Shown piece by piece: positions 7,046 through 13,557 of a DNA stretch of 16,070 nt; the first letter of the stretch is position 1, and the number at the start of each line of letters is the position of its first letter. A model generated the notes under the pieces. That model was given only the letters and a program-made list of their open reading frames with translations. It was not told the DNA's origin and searched no databases. The translations under genes and the position numbers were made by a program. The stretch is from Actinomycetes bacterium (GTDB lineage: Bacteria > Actinomycetota > Acidimicrobiia > Acidimicrobiales > JAJYPT01): the NCBI GenBank assembly GCA_021795135.1, contig JAJYPT010000021.1, forward strand, positions 1 through 16,070, read 5' to 3'.

Positions 7046-9152
7046 TAAATTTTAACATATACTCCCAGGTAAAAGCATTAGCTATTTCAATTAGGTACTA
7101 CAAATGAGCCGCAACTGTCTTTATGCGAGAAAGTGGATCAGCTACTCCAAGGGTTTTATAAATCTGTTTATGATTGGTTTCAGGTGTACCTGAGTGAACA
7201 AGGTGAAAGACAACGCCTTTATCATTTGTTAGTATCATAGTTGATCTGGTATGGGTGAATAGTTCATCTCTAATAGTTGACCAGCGTCTTTTGTCACCGT
7301 GTTGTCTAAGGCTTAGTTCAATTTGGGATAACAGATGATATCCAAGTACTGAGATAAAAAGATGTGCAGCTGTTCTAGTTGCTAGCTGATGATAAATAGG
7401 TCTTAGTCCAAGGTCACTTTTTAGATCCCTAAAGGCACCTTCTACTTTTACTAAGGTCATATAACTATGCCAGATCTGCTCTGCGTCTAGTTCTTGGTGA
7501 CTAGTATCAATGACATAACAGCCAGCTAGAAGATCTTTATCGGCCTTTTGTGTCTTTTCGACTACCAATAGATCAGTTACCTTATTGAAGCGTTTTTTGT
7601 TGATGATCTGTCCATGATTGGGGTGATAAACAAAGCTAATATCATAAGAACTAATAGCTCTTGGATATTTGGACTTTATTCTTCCTAGTTTTTCGGATAC
7701 TTTTTCACTTTTTGAAATAGAGCTTCTGGCTATAGATTGCCTAAGGGATTCTATTTCTTCTAAAAACTTAGATGTTACAGAATCTATTACTGCTTGGTCT
7801 TTGTTTTGTTTGCCAACACTTTTACAAAGTACAACACAACTGTTGTCTGTTTGAATCTTCTTTATCCAAATAGGTGATCCGCTGTAGTCTGTAATTTCGC
7901 TAAAACCTTGCATCTGGGCAAAGTGTTCTTTGTATGCACCTGTTTTGTTGGCTCGTTCAATTACAACATAGGAAAATCCACGTTGTTTTAGTAATTCAAG
8001 ATTTTGCTTTGTTGCAATACCTCTATCCATTACAACTGTTGGAGATATTTGGCTAAATAGTGATCCAGTATCTAGTTCTAAAACAGATTTAACCACATCA
8101 TCTAAAGTTCTTGGCTCAGATATATTTCCCTCATAGATCTCACTATATATAGCAAGTCCACGATGGTCGACTACAAGTGCAAGTGACACCAAGGCACAAT
8201 CAGAACGTTTTTCTTTAGAGTGTCCCCTTTTAGCTAGATGATTAGCTTTAGCACTTCCTTGTAGGTAGGTATTGGTTAGATCAAATAAAAACAGCTTTTT
8301 ATCAGACGGATAAAGTTTTGAGGCTGAGTTATAAAGACCATGTTCTATCTTTGTCTTATTGGCATATATAACATCACAGATGTTATATATCTTGTCTTTG
8401 TTGAATTTTTCAAGATCAATTCCACAAATTTCAGCTAAACAAGAGTTATTTTTGATCCATTTATGAGTTTTGCGATCTGATCCAGGTGCTATAAGTCTGG
8501 ACAAAATTACAGCTTTGGCAATGGGAATATCTTTATCTTTTACACCAGCGTCTTTTAGGATTTGTGTAAAGCCTAAAGACTCATAAAAACTGTTTGCAAC
8601 TATTTCAGGACCAAGGCTTCTAGATAGAGTTGTAGTGGCAGTGCTAAGGTCAATAGTTTCAAAATCAGCGTTGTGTTGTCTTTGGTGCCTAATGGCTTTA
8701 GCATCGGATCTAAACTTATATTTTGTCATCACAAGATCTGTGAGTCTTGCAATTGTAGGGTCGGATTCAAAAATAGATTCAGTTCCAGATAATCTGTCTG
8801 AAATTGCAGCTGCTAGCTTAGGCCAATGTGACCTATCTAGGTCTAATTCGCCTAGAGTCATAACAATTCTTTGTCTTGGACCTTTATCAGAGCGATAAGA
8901 CTCTACTAGTTGATATTTAGTATAGGTCTGTCCAGTTTTATTATTTTGAGTCTGGACTTGGCGTATGTACACAAAGCCAAGTTTACTTAATACTTACTCC
9001 AATTACAACTACTTATATCTAATATATAATTATTAGGACACTACATTTACGATCTAGAGAATCCATAACTCTTCTACCAGCACTTGCATAAATCAGACAA
9101 GCCCAAATTGACCAAAACTAAGAGATTTCAGAGAGATTTTGCGAAACTTGGG
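7036..9152 (-). mobile_element. IS1634-type insertion sequence, complete, 2117 bp
   Basis: Ends are set by 10-base perfect terminal inverted repeats CCCAAGTTTC/GAAACTTGGG, with more divergent similarity further inside. Direct CTAG copies lie immediately outside. It carries one intact transposase gene on the minus strand (7098-8972), leaving 62 bases at one end and 180 bases at the other. It lies inside a chemoreceptor gene in the same orientation as that gene. Deleting the element with one CTAG joins the two mcp pieces in frame with no lost base, which independently confirms the boundaries. Intact transposase and intact ends suggest a recent, possibly still mobile insertion. Confidence 0.9.
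7098..8972 (-). CDS. IS1634-family DDE transposase
   Basis: Transposase of 624 residues that would cut and join the element ends. The N-terminus YIRQVQTQNNKTGQTYTKYQ with LVESYR at 22-27 is typical of the IS1634 group (once placed in IS4). Candidate catalytic acids are D231 in LFLFDLTNTYLQG, D316 in VVMDRGIATKQN, and E511 in LVKVEGAFRDLKSDL, where the spacing E-x3-R-x2-K matches the IS4-like Y-R-K signature. A large insertion separates the second D from E. The C-terminal segment TAAHLFISVLGYHLL is also characteristic. The start is taken as GTG at 8970-8972; an in-frame stop lies seven codons further up and no ATG or TTG lies between. No clear ribosome-binding site is visible, which fits low expression. 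No frameshift or internal stop is seen. Confidence 0.93.
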   Translation of the reverse strand: MYIRQVQTQNNKTGQTYTKYQLVESYRSDKGPRQRIVMTLGELDLDRSHWPKLAAAISDRLSGTESIFESDPTIARLTDLVMTKYKFRSDAKAIRHQRQHNADFETIDLSTATTTLSRSLGPEIVANSFYESLGFTQILKDAGVKDKDIPIAKAVILSRLIAPGSDRKTHKWIKNNSCLAEICGIDLEKFNKDKIYNICDVIYANKTKIEHGLYNSASKLYPSDKKLFLFDLTNTYLQGSAKANHLAKRGHSKEKRSDCALVSLALVVDHRGLAIYSEIYEGNISEPRTLDDVVKSVLELDTGSLFSQISPTVVMDRGIATKQNLELLKQRGFSYVVIERANKTGAYKEHFAQMQGFSEITDYSGSPIWIKKIQTDNSCVVLCKSVGKQNKDQAVIDSVTSKFLEEIESLRQSIARSSISKSEKVSEKLGRIKSKYPRAISSYDISFVYHPNHGQIINKKRFNKVTDLLVVEKTQKADKDLLAGCYVIDTSHQELDAEQIWHSYMTLVKVEGAFRDLKSDLGLRPIYHQLATRTAAHLFISVLGYHLLSQIELSLRQHGDKRRWSTIRDELFTHTRSTMILTNDKGVVFHLVHSGTPETNHKQIYKTLGVADPLSRIKTVAAHL

Positions 9153-9156
9153 CTAG
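9143..9156. repeat. Right IS end: inverted repeat plus CTAG target copy
   Basis: GAAACTTGGG (9143-9152) is the exact inverse of 7036-7045 and is followed by CTAG (9153-9156), matching the CTAG at the other end. Reading the mcp sense strand from the 5' side, the codons AAT-AAT-T run into this CTAG and resume as G-TCT-TCT after the other copy. Confidence 0.8.
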
Positions 9157-9250
9157 AATTATTGACCAAATAGATTAAAAAACCTCCCCCAATTACTGTT
9201 AGTAGCAATAATAACCCGAATGCTGCAATTGCTTTATGAAGTAATTTCAT
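9157..9250 (-). pseudogene. 5' fragment of the IS-interrupted chemoreceptor gene
   Basis: From ATG at 9248-9250 the minus strand encodes 31 residues starting MKLLHKAIAAF, followed by a hydrophobic helix (about residues 8-28, rich in L, G, I) and ending LVNN at the insertion site. This is a typical MCP N-terminus: short positively charged head, then the first membrane helix. Read into the element, the frame continues nine more codons and stops at TGA, giving a 40-residue product. An AAAGGA lies about ten bases before the ATG. Joined to 7035-5540 through one CTAG it yields a 529-residue receptor. Confidence 0.88.
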
Positions 9251-9280
9251 ACTAGTTTTATCCTTTTTCTAAACTCCATA

Positions 9281-9313
9281 ATTATTCGGTTATTCAAACT
9301 ATAAAGTTGAGAA
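9281..9313 (-). promoter_or_regulatory. Putative motility-sigma promoter of the interrupted mcp
   Basis: On the minus strand TTCTCAA (9307-9313) is followed after 18 bases by CGAATAAT (9281-9288), 30 bases before the mcp start codon. The same pair, with 17 bases between, lies before cheA (14262-14293). The form TCAA-N16-ACCGAATAAT resembles the flagellar sigma28 consensus TAAA-N15-GCCGATAA, with one extra A in the -10 part. It is a candidate only. Confidence 0.4.
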
Positions 9314-9395
9314 AATAAATTAAAAAACTTGTATGAGTCAAATATAAATAGAATTCACAAACTTTAAAAAATGTTTTTATTCGGATAAAGATAAG

Positions 9396-9457
9396 CTATT
9401 TAAATATAAAAACGTCAGTAATATATATCTATTACTGACGTTTTTATATTTAAATAG
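9396..9457. terminator. Perfect 28-bp hairpin, bidirectional terminator after cheX
   Basis: Arms 9396-9423 and 9430-9457 are perfectly complementary around a 6-base loop. The core CGTCAGTAATA/TATTACTGACG is flanked by A-rich and T-rich halves, so a T-run follows the core on either strand. It lies 30 bases beyond the cheX stop and just before the promoter of the interrupted mcp, so it would end the cheA-cheX transcript. Confidence 0.8.
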
Positions 9458-9487
9458 GCAATGAAAAGAATAATAAAAAATTTTTTA

Positions 9488-9976
9488 TTATTCAGAATGA
9501 ATTCCATCCAAAGCTAAAAATGCAATATTGCCAGAGCGATATCCTTGGATATCTACACGCATATCAACTCTATTTTCTTTTTGATCAATTAGTGGAATTA
9601 TATCTAATGGAAATTCATCAGGAGGAGGATATATATTTTCTAAAGAAATACGTTCTGTATCTTCGTTATAGAAAAATTGGGCAGATATGTTTAAGACTTC
9701 ATGTAAGTTCTCTAATATTCCTTCTGGAAGCTCAACTGCGTCACCTGCATTGTCTGCAACTGCTTTAGGAACTAGAGATAAAGCAGCCCCTAAGCTTGCT
9801 CCTAGATTCATATCCAATAAACAAACAGCTACTCGTTTAGCAGAATCATCTGAATAAGAAGCTGCTATAGCTACTTCGCTTATTAATCTTCGATTTAGTG
9901 ATACTTCTACTTCACGTCCCAGTAGTGAAGTAAATAGATTAGCTACAGATTCAGGGGTAGGTAAGAAAACACTCAC
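9488..9976 (-). CDS. cheX: CheX/CheC-family CheY-P phosphatase
   Basis: Small cytoplasmic protein of 162 residues likely to hydrolyse phosphorylated CheY and so end the chemotaxis signal. The family motif E-x2-N followed by a proline about 21 residues later is visible as E93-VL-N96 and P117 within LENLHEVLNIS and IYPPPDE. There is one copy, as in CheX; CheC usually carries two. The position directly after cheY, 58 bases away, supports the role. The start is GTG at 9974-9976; no strong ribosome-binding site precedes it, and an in-frame stop upstream with no other usual start between leaves little choice. Sequence similarity to characterised CheX looks low outside the motif, so a non-catalytic CheY-binding role remains possible. 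Confidence 0.72.
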   Translation of the reverse strand: MSVFLPTPESVANLFTSLLGREVEVSLNRRLISEVAIAASYSDDSAKRVAVCLLDMNLGASLGAALSLVPKAVADNAGDAVELPEGILENLHEVLNISAQFFYNEDTERISLENIYPPPDEFPLDIIPLIDQKENRVDMRVDIQGYRSGNIAFLALDGIHSE

Positions 9977-10034
9977 TTTAGGATCATATCTATAATTACA
10001 GTAATAATTTGGATTAAAACGTAAATTATTACCT

Positions 10035-10397
10035 TTAAGCTCCTACGAGATCTACTGCTTTTTCTAATGCATCTGGGGTAAAGGGTTTTACAATTAAAAA
10101 CAAAGCTCCATGTTCTTGAGCTAATTTACGAATTTCTGGGCTACCTTCGGAGGTAACAAAGCCAAAATTTACCTTTATCCCTTCAGATCTTGTAGCTTGT
10201 AGTAATTCAATTCCTGACATTTCGGGCATGTTCCAATCTGAAAGAACCAAATCAAAATCGTTTGAGCGAATCAAACCTAAAGCTTCTACCCCATTAGAAG
10301 CTTCGGTAACTTCAGCTTCTCCATATCCAGCTTGTCGTAAATTACGTTTGACAATCATTCTCATAGCTTTGCTATCATCAACAACTAAAATATCCAT
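10035..10397 (-). CDS. cheY: Chemotaxis response regulator CheY
   Basis: Single-domain receiver protein of 120 residues that takes a phosphoryl group from CheA and binds the flagellar switch. Complete active site: acidic pair D7-D8, phosphoacceptor D54 in LVLSDWNMPEMSG, T82 in FVTSEG, and K104 in LIVKPF. There is no output domain, the hallmark of CheY. The ATG at 10395-10397 follows a good AGGG eight bases upstream. A 145-base gap separates it from the preceding receptor gene and carries a putative promoter of its own (10435-10462), so cheY-cheX may be expressed separately from cheA-cheW-mcp as well as with it. Confidence 0.93.
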   Translation of the reverse strand: MDILVVDDSKAMRMIVKRNLRQAGYGEAEVTEASNGVEALGLIRSNDFDLVLSDWNMPEMSGIELLQATRSEGIKVNFGFVTSEGSPEIRKLAQEHGALFLIVKPFTPDALEKAVDLVGA

Positions 10398-10434
10398 CTT
10401 GACCCTATCTATTATTTCTATAAATATTTATTAA

Positions 10435-10462
10435 ATCTTCGGTAGGTTTTTTTATTTCTTTA
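10435..10462 (-). promoter_or_regulatory. Putative sigma28-like promoter of cheY
   Basis: On the minus strand TAAA (10459-10462) is followed after exactly 15 bases by ACCGAAGAT (10435-10443), close to the sigma28 form TAAA-N15-GCCGATAA. It lies 37 bases before the cheY start. Related motifs precede cheA and the interrupted mcp. The region is AT-rich, so the TAAA half carries little weight; the CCGAA part is more telling. Confidence 0.4.
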
Positions 10463-10542
10463 AAAACAGCCTAAAAAATTTATATTTATCAATAAAACCT
10501 TTATCTTACTAATTTAGATAAAAGCTTTATTTATTGCATTTA

Positions 10543-11406
10543 TCACAAGCTTTTTACCAATTGTTTAATATTTTTAAGTTGATCAATCATTTCATTTGAA
10601 GCGATTTGACTATTGATAGAAGAAGAAGAACTTTCTCTTGCTAAGCGAGTAACTTCAATTACCTTATCTACGATCTCTTCTCCCCCACCAGTTAGGGTTT
10701 CTAAAGAGGTAGCTATTTCTTTGCTTGCTCTAGATTGACTCTCTACTTCGTCTTGGATGGTTTCTAAACGTCCAGAATTTTCTCTCAGTATAGCCACTAT
10801 ATTATTTATAGCTTCAATGGCTCCTTTGGTACCTTCTTGTACTGCTTGGACTTTTTTATTGATATCTTCCGTAGCAGCTGCAGTTTGTTTGGCTAGTTCT
10901 TTTACTTCATTAGCAACCACGGAAAAACCTTTTCCGGCTTCTCCAGCCCTAGCCGCTTCAATGGTCGCATTTAAGGCTAGCAAATTAGTTTGTTGAGCAA
11001 TAGAGGTTATTACTTTGGTAACTTTTCCTATCGCAGAACTACTCTCGCCTAGACTTGAGACAGTAGAAATAGCTGATTCTGCTTCGCTCACTCCAGTTTC
11101 AGCGATTTTAGATGCATCGGAGGTTGTTGTTGCTATAGCTATCATTGAATTAGTAAATCCCTTAGCTGTTTCTGCTAATTCAATTAATTGAGTGCTAACC
11201 TCATCTGCTGTAGCAGAAGCCACTGCTGCTTGAATAGAGGTCTGTTCAGAATTAGTACCTATTTTTGATACATCAATACCTAATTTTTCAGCAATTGAGA
11301 TCACAGCTGAAATTGAGTCAACTATTGACTGCCTAGCTAGTAAATCTTGGGTACTATCTGGGACTGAAAGATGTTTTTGACCACGAGTTTTAACTTGCAT
11401 TGTCAT
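10543..11406 (-). CDS. Soluble methyl-accepting chemotaxis protein
   Basis: Cytoplasmic chemoreceptor without any membrane segment. The protein is almost entirely a helical MCP signalling domain, with hairpin tip SIAQQTNLLALNATIEAARAG near residues 135-155 and AGKGFSVVANEVKELAKQT after it, where CheA and CheW dock. The first 50-60 residues (KTRGQKHLSVPDSTQDLLARQ and on) show no recognised sensor domain, so the signal it reads is unknown. Three ATGs are available at 11412, 11406 and 11400; 11406 is chosen because AGGAG lies six bases before it, while at 11412 the two would touch. From 11406 it has 287 residues. It overlaps the end of cheW by 17 bases, so it is coupled to cheW and probably tuned to the same kinase complex. 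Confidence 0.92.
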   Translation of the reverse strand: MTMQVKTRGQKHLSVPDSTQDLLARQSIVDSISAVISIAEKLGIDVSKIGTNSEQTSIQAAVASATADEVSTQLIELAETAKGFTNSMIAIATTTSDASKIAETGVSEAESAISTVSSLGESSSAIGKVTKVITSIAQQTNLLALNATIEAARAGEAGKGFSVVANEVKELAKQTAAATEDINKKVQAVQEGTKGAIEAINNIVAILRENSGRLETIQDEVESQSRASKEIATSLETLTGGGEEIVDKVIEVTRLARESSSSSINSQIASNEMIDQLKNIKQLVKSL

Positions 11407-11860
11407 CCCCATCTCCTGAAGTTATTGCTTCTATGGATAAAACCTTTTCTATATCTAAAACTAAAAGCAAACGATTTTTCAGTTTATAGGCACCTAGGAT
11501 TACTTCTCTTGCAACTCCTTTTAGAGTTGCTGGAGCAGGCTCAAAAGTTACTTCGTCTGTTTCTACCACATCATCAATTTCATCAACCAATAAACTAACC
11601 ACTCCATCTAAATGACGCACAACCACGTTCATAGGTTTAGCCCCATCACTTCTAGGAGGAAGTTCTAGGCGGCGGCGCAAGTCAAAAGCAACTACTATTT
11701 GACCCCTTAGGTTGATCAATCCACTTACCACTGACGATGACAAAGGAACAGAAGTCATCTCTTGATAGCGAATGGCTTCTTGGACATCTAAAACTGGAAC
11801 TCCAAAATAATGTCCTCCCACAAAGAAAGTACAGAACTGTTTTGTTGCTGCAATTGTCAT
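11390..11860 (-). CDS. cheW: Chemotaxis coupling protein CheW
   Basis: Adaptor of 156 residues that links MCP hairpin tips to the CheA P5 domain. It is a single CheW/SH3-like domain: FCTFFVGGHYFGVPVLDVQEAIR at the start, the conserved VSGLINLRGQIVVAFDLRRRL around 45-65, and SLLVDEIDDVVETDE near 89-103. The ATG at 11858-11860 overlaps the cheA stop as ATGA, so translation is coupled to the 3' part of cheA. This preserved coupling suggests the operon was recently functional. No missing segment or frameshift is seen. Confidence 0.93.
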   Translation of the reverse strand: MTIAATKQFCTFFVGGHYFGVPVLDVQEAIRYQEMTSVPLSSSVVSGLINLRGQIVVAFDLRRRLELPPRSDGAKPMNVVVRHLDGVVSLLVDEIDDVVETDEVTFEPAPATLKGVAREVILGAYKLKNRLLLVLDIEKVLSIEAITSGDGDDNAS

Positions 11861-13497
11861 CGTACTCCCCCAATAAGAGCTTCTTTCATTTCATCAAAAA
11901 AACTAGGATCAATACTGCTTATAACTGCATGTACATCTAGCAAGTCAGTCATTTTGTTATGAATTATTGAAGATCCAATAAATCCATGTCTTTCTCCAAT
12001 TAATTGAATCTGGATATTTTCTTGCACTACATCTATTATGCGATCAACTATGAGGCCCATTATTCCATGAGGCCCAGAGCACACAACCACTTGAAAGGGA
12101 GATTCGTTTTGAGAAAAAGCAGAATAACCACCAGTAAAGTCAGCTAAATCCACCAAAGGTAGAATCCCATGTCTATATTGGACAACAGGGCGACCTCCTG
12201 CACTTTCTATCGCAGAAGCGGGAAATTCTTCTAACCGAGCCACAGTGGAAAGATGTATAGCAATTGAATTATCACCAACTCCAACCAAAAGCAATTTCTC
12301 TCCTTCGGTCGAATCGTTTTGAATTCCAGCTAAATTACTTGCTGCTATAGCTTCAACTTTAGAAGCTAGTCCCGCATGTTCTGCAAGACCAACCACATCC
12401 AATATGAGGGCTACTTTTCCATCTCCCATGATGGTAGATCCAGCAAAAACAGAAGCTGACTTCAAATGATGTCCTAGTGGTTTGACTACTATTTCAGCAG
12501 TATCTTTGATGCTTTCTACCACTAAACCAAACTGTAATTTATCTGCTTGAAGAACAACTATGTCGATACTTGCTACGTCTTGGTTCAATTGGGCAGATCC
12601 TGTATTCAATACAGAAGATAAATACACCAAAGGAAGAAGTTTTCCTCTTAATCGATAAACAGGTGCTCCGTGAATATTTTCAACTGATTTAAAAGCTATT
12701 TCAGAATCAAGACGAACTAGTTCAAGCAAGCTTACTTGTGGTATTGCATAACGACAAGAATCACTTGTAACAACAAGAGCTGGGATAATAGCTAAAGTAA
12801 GAGGAATTTTTATTTTTATTGTGCTGCCTTTACCTAATTCGGAATGGATATCTAAACTTCCACCAATTTTTTCAATATTGGTTTTGACAACATCCATCCC
12901 TACCCCACGCCCAGAAACACTAGTTACTTGTTCCGCAGTAGAAAATCCTGGCAAAAATATTAGTTGTATAAGTTCTCGTTCGCTCATACGAGTTAATTGC
13001 TCTGGAGAAATAAGGCCTTGTTTTAGGACCTTAGCTCTTACCTTTTCGACATTGATACCTGCTCCATCATCGCTAATTTCGATGTTTACTTGACCACCTT
13101 CATGAAAAGCTTTGAGTGAAAGTTTTCCTTCTTCAGGCTTTCCTCTTCTGGTTCTAATAGCAGGTTCTTCGATCCCATGATCTATAGCATTTCTAATAAT
13201 GTGGGTAAGAGGATCTCCAATAGCTTCGATGATTGTTTTATCAAGTTCTGTATCTTCTCCCTCCATCTGGACCCTGACCCGCTTACCACATATTCCAGCT
13301 AGATCTCTAACAACTCTTGGAAATTTGCTCCATAGCTTCCCTATGGGCTGCATCCTAGTTTTCATAACACTTTCTTGAAGCTCACTTGTCAATAAATTGA
13401 GCTGTTGGGTAGCACTTAACAAAGCTGGGTCAGATTGGGTGGCACTAAATTGTAAAACTTGATTTCGAGCAAGTACAAGCTCTCCCACAAGAGTCAT
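11857..13497 (-). CDS. cheA: CheA histidine kinase, 3' part (P3-P4-P5 plus extra CheW domain)
   Basis: Kinase core of a frameshifted CheA. From the first usual start (ATG 13495-13497) it reads TLVGELVLARNQ at the P3 dimerisation helices, then the P4 ATPase with N-box IIRNAIDHGIE (100-110), G1 DDGAGIN (143-149), G2 SGRGVGMDVV (195-204) and G3 GKGSTI (222-227). The P5 CheW-like domain spans about 235-380 and a second CheW-like domain about 400-530, an uncommon double arrangement. The frame is open upstream to 13557 and encodes ISQGTIRVDVGLLDKLM, the normal beginning of P3, but has no usual start codon there. Hence this is the tail of one gene with 13521-14225, not an independent one. If translated from 13497 it would lack part of the dimerisation helix and any phosphotransfer domain. 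Confidence 0.9.
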   Translation of the reverse strand: MTLVGELVLARNQVLQFSATQSDPALLSATQQLNLLTSELQESVMKTRMQPIGKLWSKFPRVVRDLAGICGKRVRVQMEGEDTELDKTIIEAIGDPLTHIIRNAIDHGIEEPAIRTRRGKPEEGKLSLKAFHEGGQVNIEISDDGAGINVEKVRAKVLKQGLISPEQLTRMSERELIQLIFLPGFSTAEQVTSVSGRGVGMDVVKTNIEKIGGSLDIHSELGKGSTIKIKIPLTLAIIPALVVTSDSCRYAIPQVSLLELVRLDSEIAFKSVENIHGAPVYRLRGKLLPLVYLSSVLNTGSAQLNQDVASIDIVVLQADKLQFGLVVESIKDTAEIVVKPLGHHLKSASVFAGSTIMGDGKVALILDVVGLAEHAGLASKVEAIAASNLAGIQNDSTEGEKLLLVGVGDNSIAIHLSTVARLEEFPASAIESAGGRPVVQYRHGILPLVDLADFTGGYSAFSQNESPFQVVVCSGPHGIMGLIVDRIIDVVQENIQIQLIGERHGFIGSSIIHNKMTDLLDVHAVISSIDPSFFDEMKEALIGGVR

Positions 13498-13520
13498 GAG
13501 TTTGTCTAAAAGTCCTACAT

Positions 13521-13557
13521 CTACACGTATAGTGCCTTGAGAGATACTTCTATTGGA
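13521..13557 (-). other. Frameshift zone in cheA
   Basis: The upstream frame stays open until TAG at 13521-13523 and the downstream frame is open only from 13557 onward (TAG at 13558-13560). The switch must therefore occur within these 37 bases. The dinucleotide run TCTCTC about 13539-13544 (minus strand) is the obvious slip point, either as a replication error, a phase-variable tract or a sequencing fault. A classical heptameric slippery site with downstream pseudoknot is not evident. Confidence 0.85.

Noticed and set aside
7036..7097. Outward promoter at the IS end driving the 3' mcp fragment
   Set aside because: TTAAAAT-like words are present but I found no -35 partner at suitable spacing, and the ATG at 6994 lacks a ribosome-binding site.
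10498..10524. Terminator between the soluble mcp and cheY
   Set aside because: A 7-bp AT-only stem (CTTTATCT/AGATAAAA) exists, but it is weak and no strong T-run follows; common by chance in sequence this AT-rich.
11371..11940. Short plus- and minus-strand frames over cheW and the cheA end
   Set aside because: They overlap cheW and cheA, which match their families along their whole length; the short frames show only translated-shadow composition.
13521..13557. Programmed ribosomal frameshift in cheA
   Set aside because: No clear slippery heptamer or stop-linked slip codon and no evident downstream structure; a two-base excess in TCTCTC is simpler. Kept as an alternative only.
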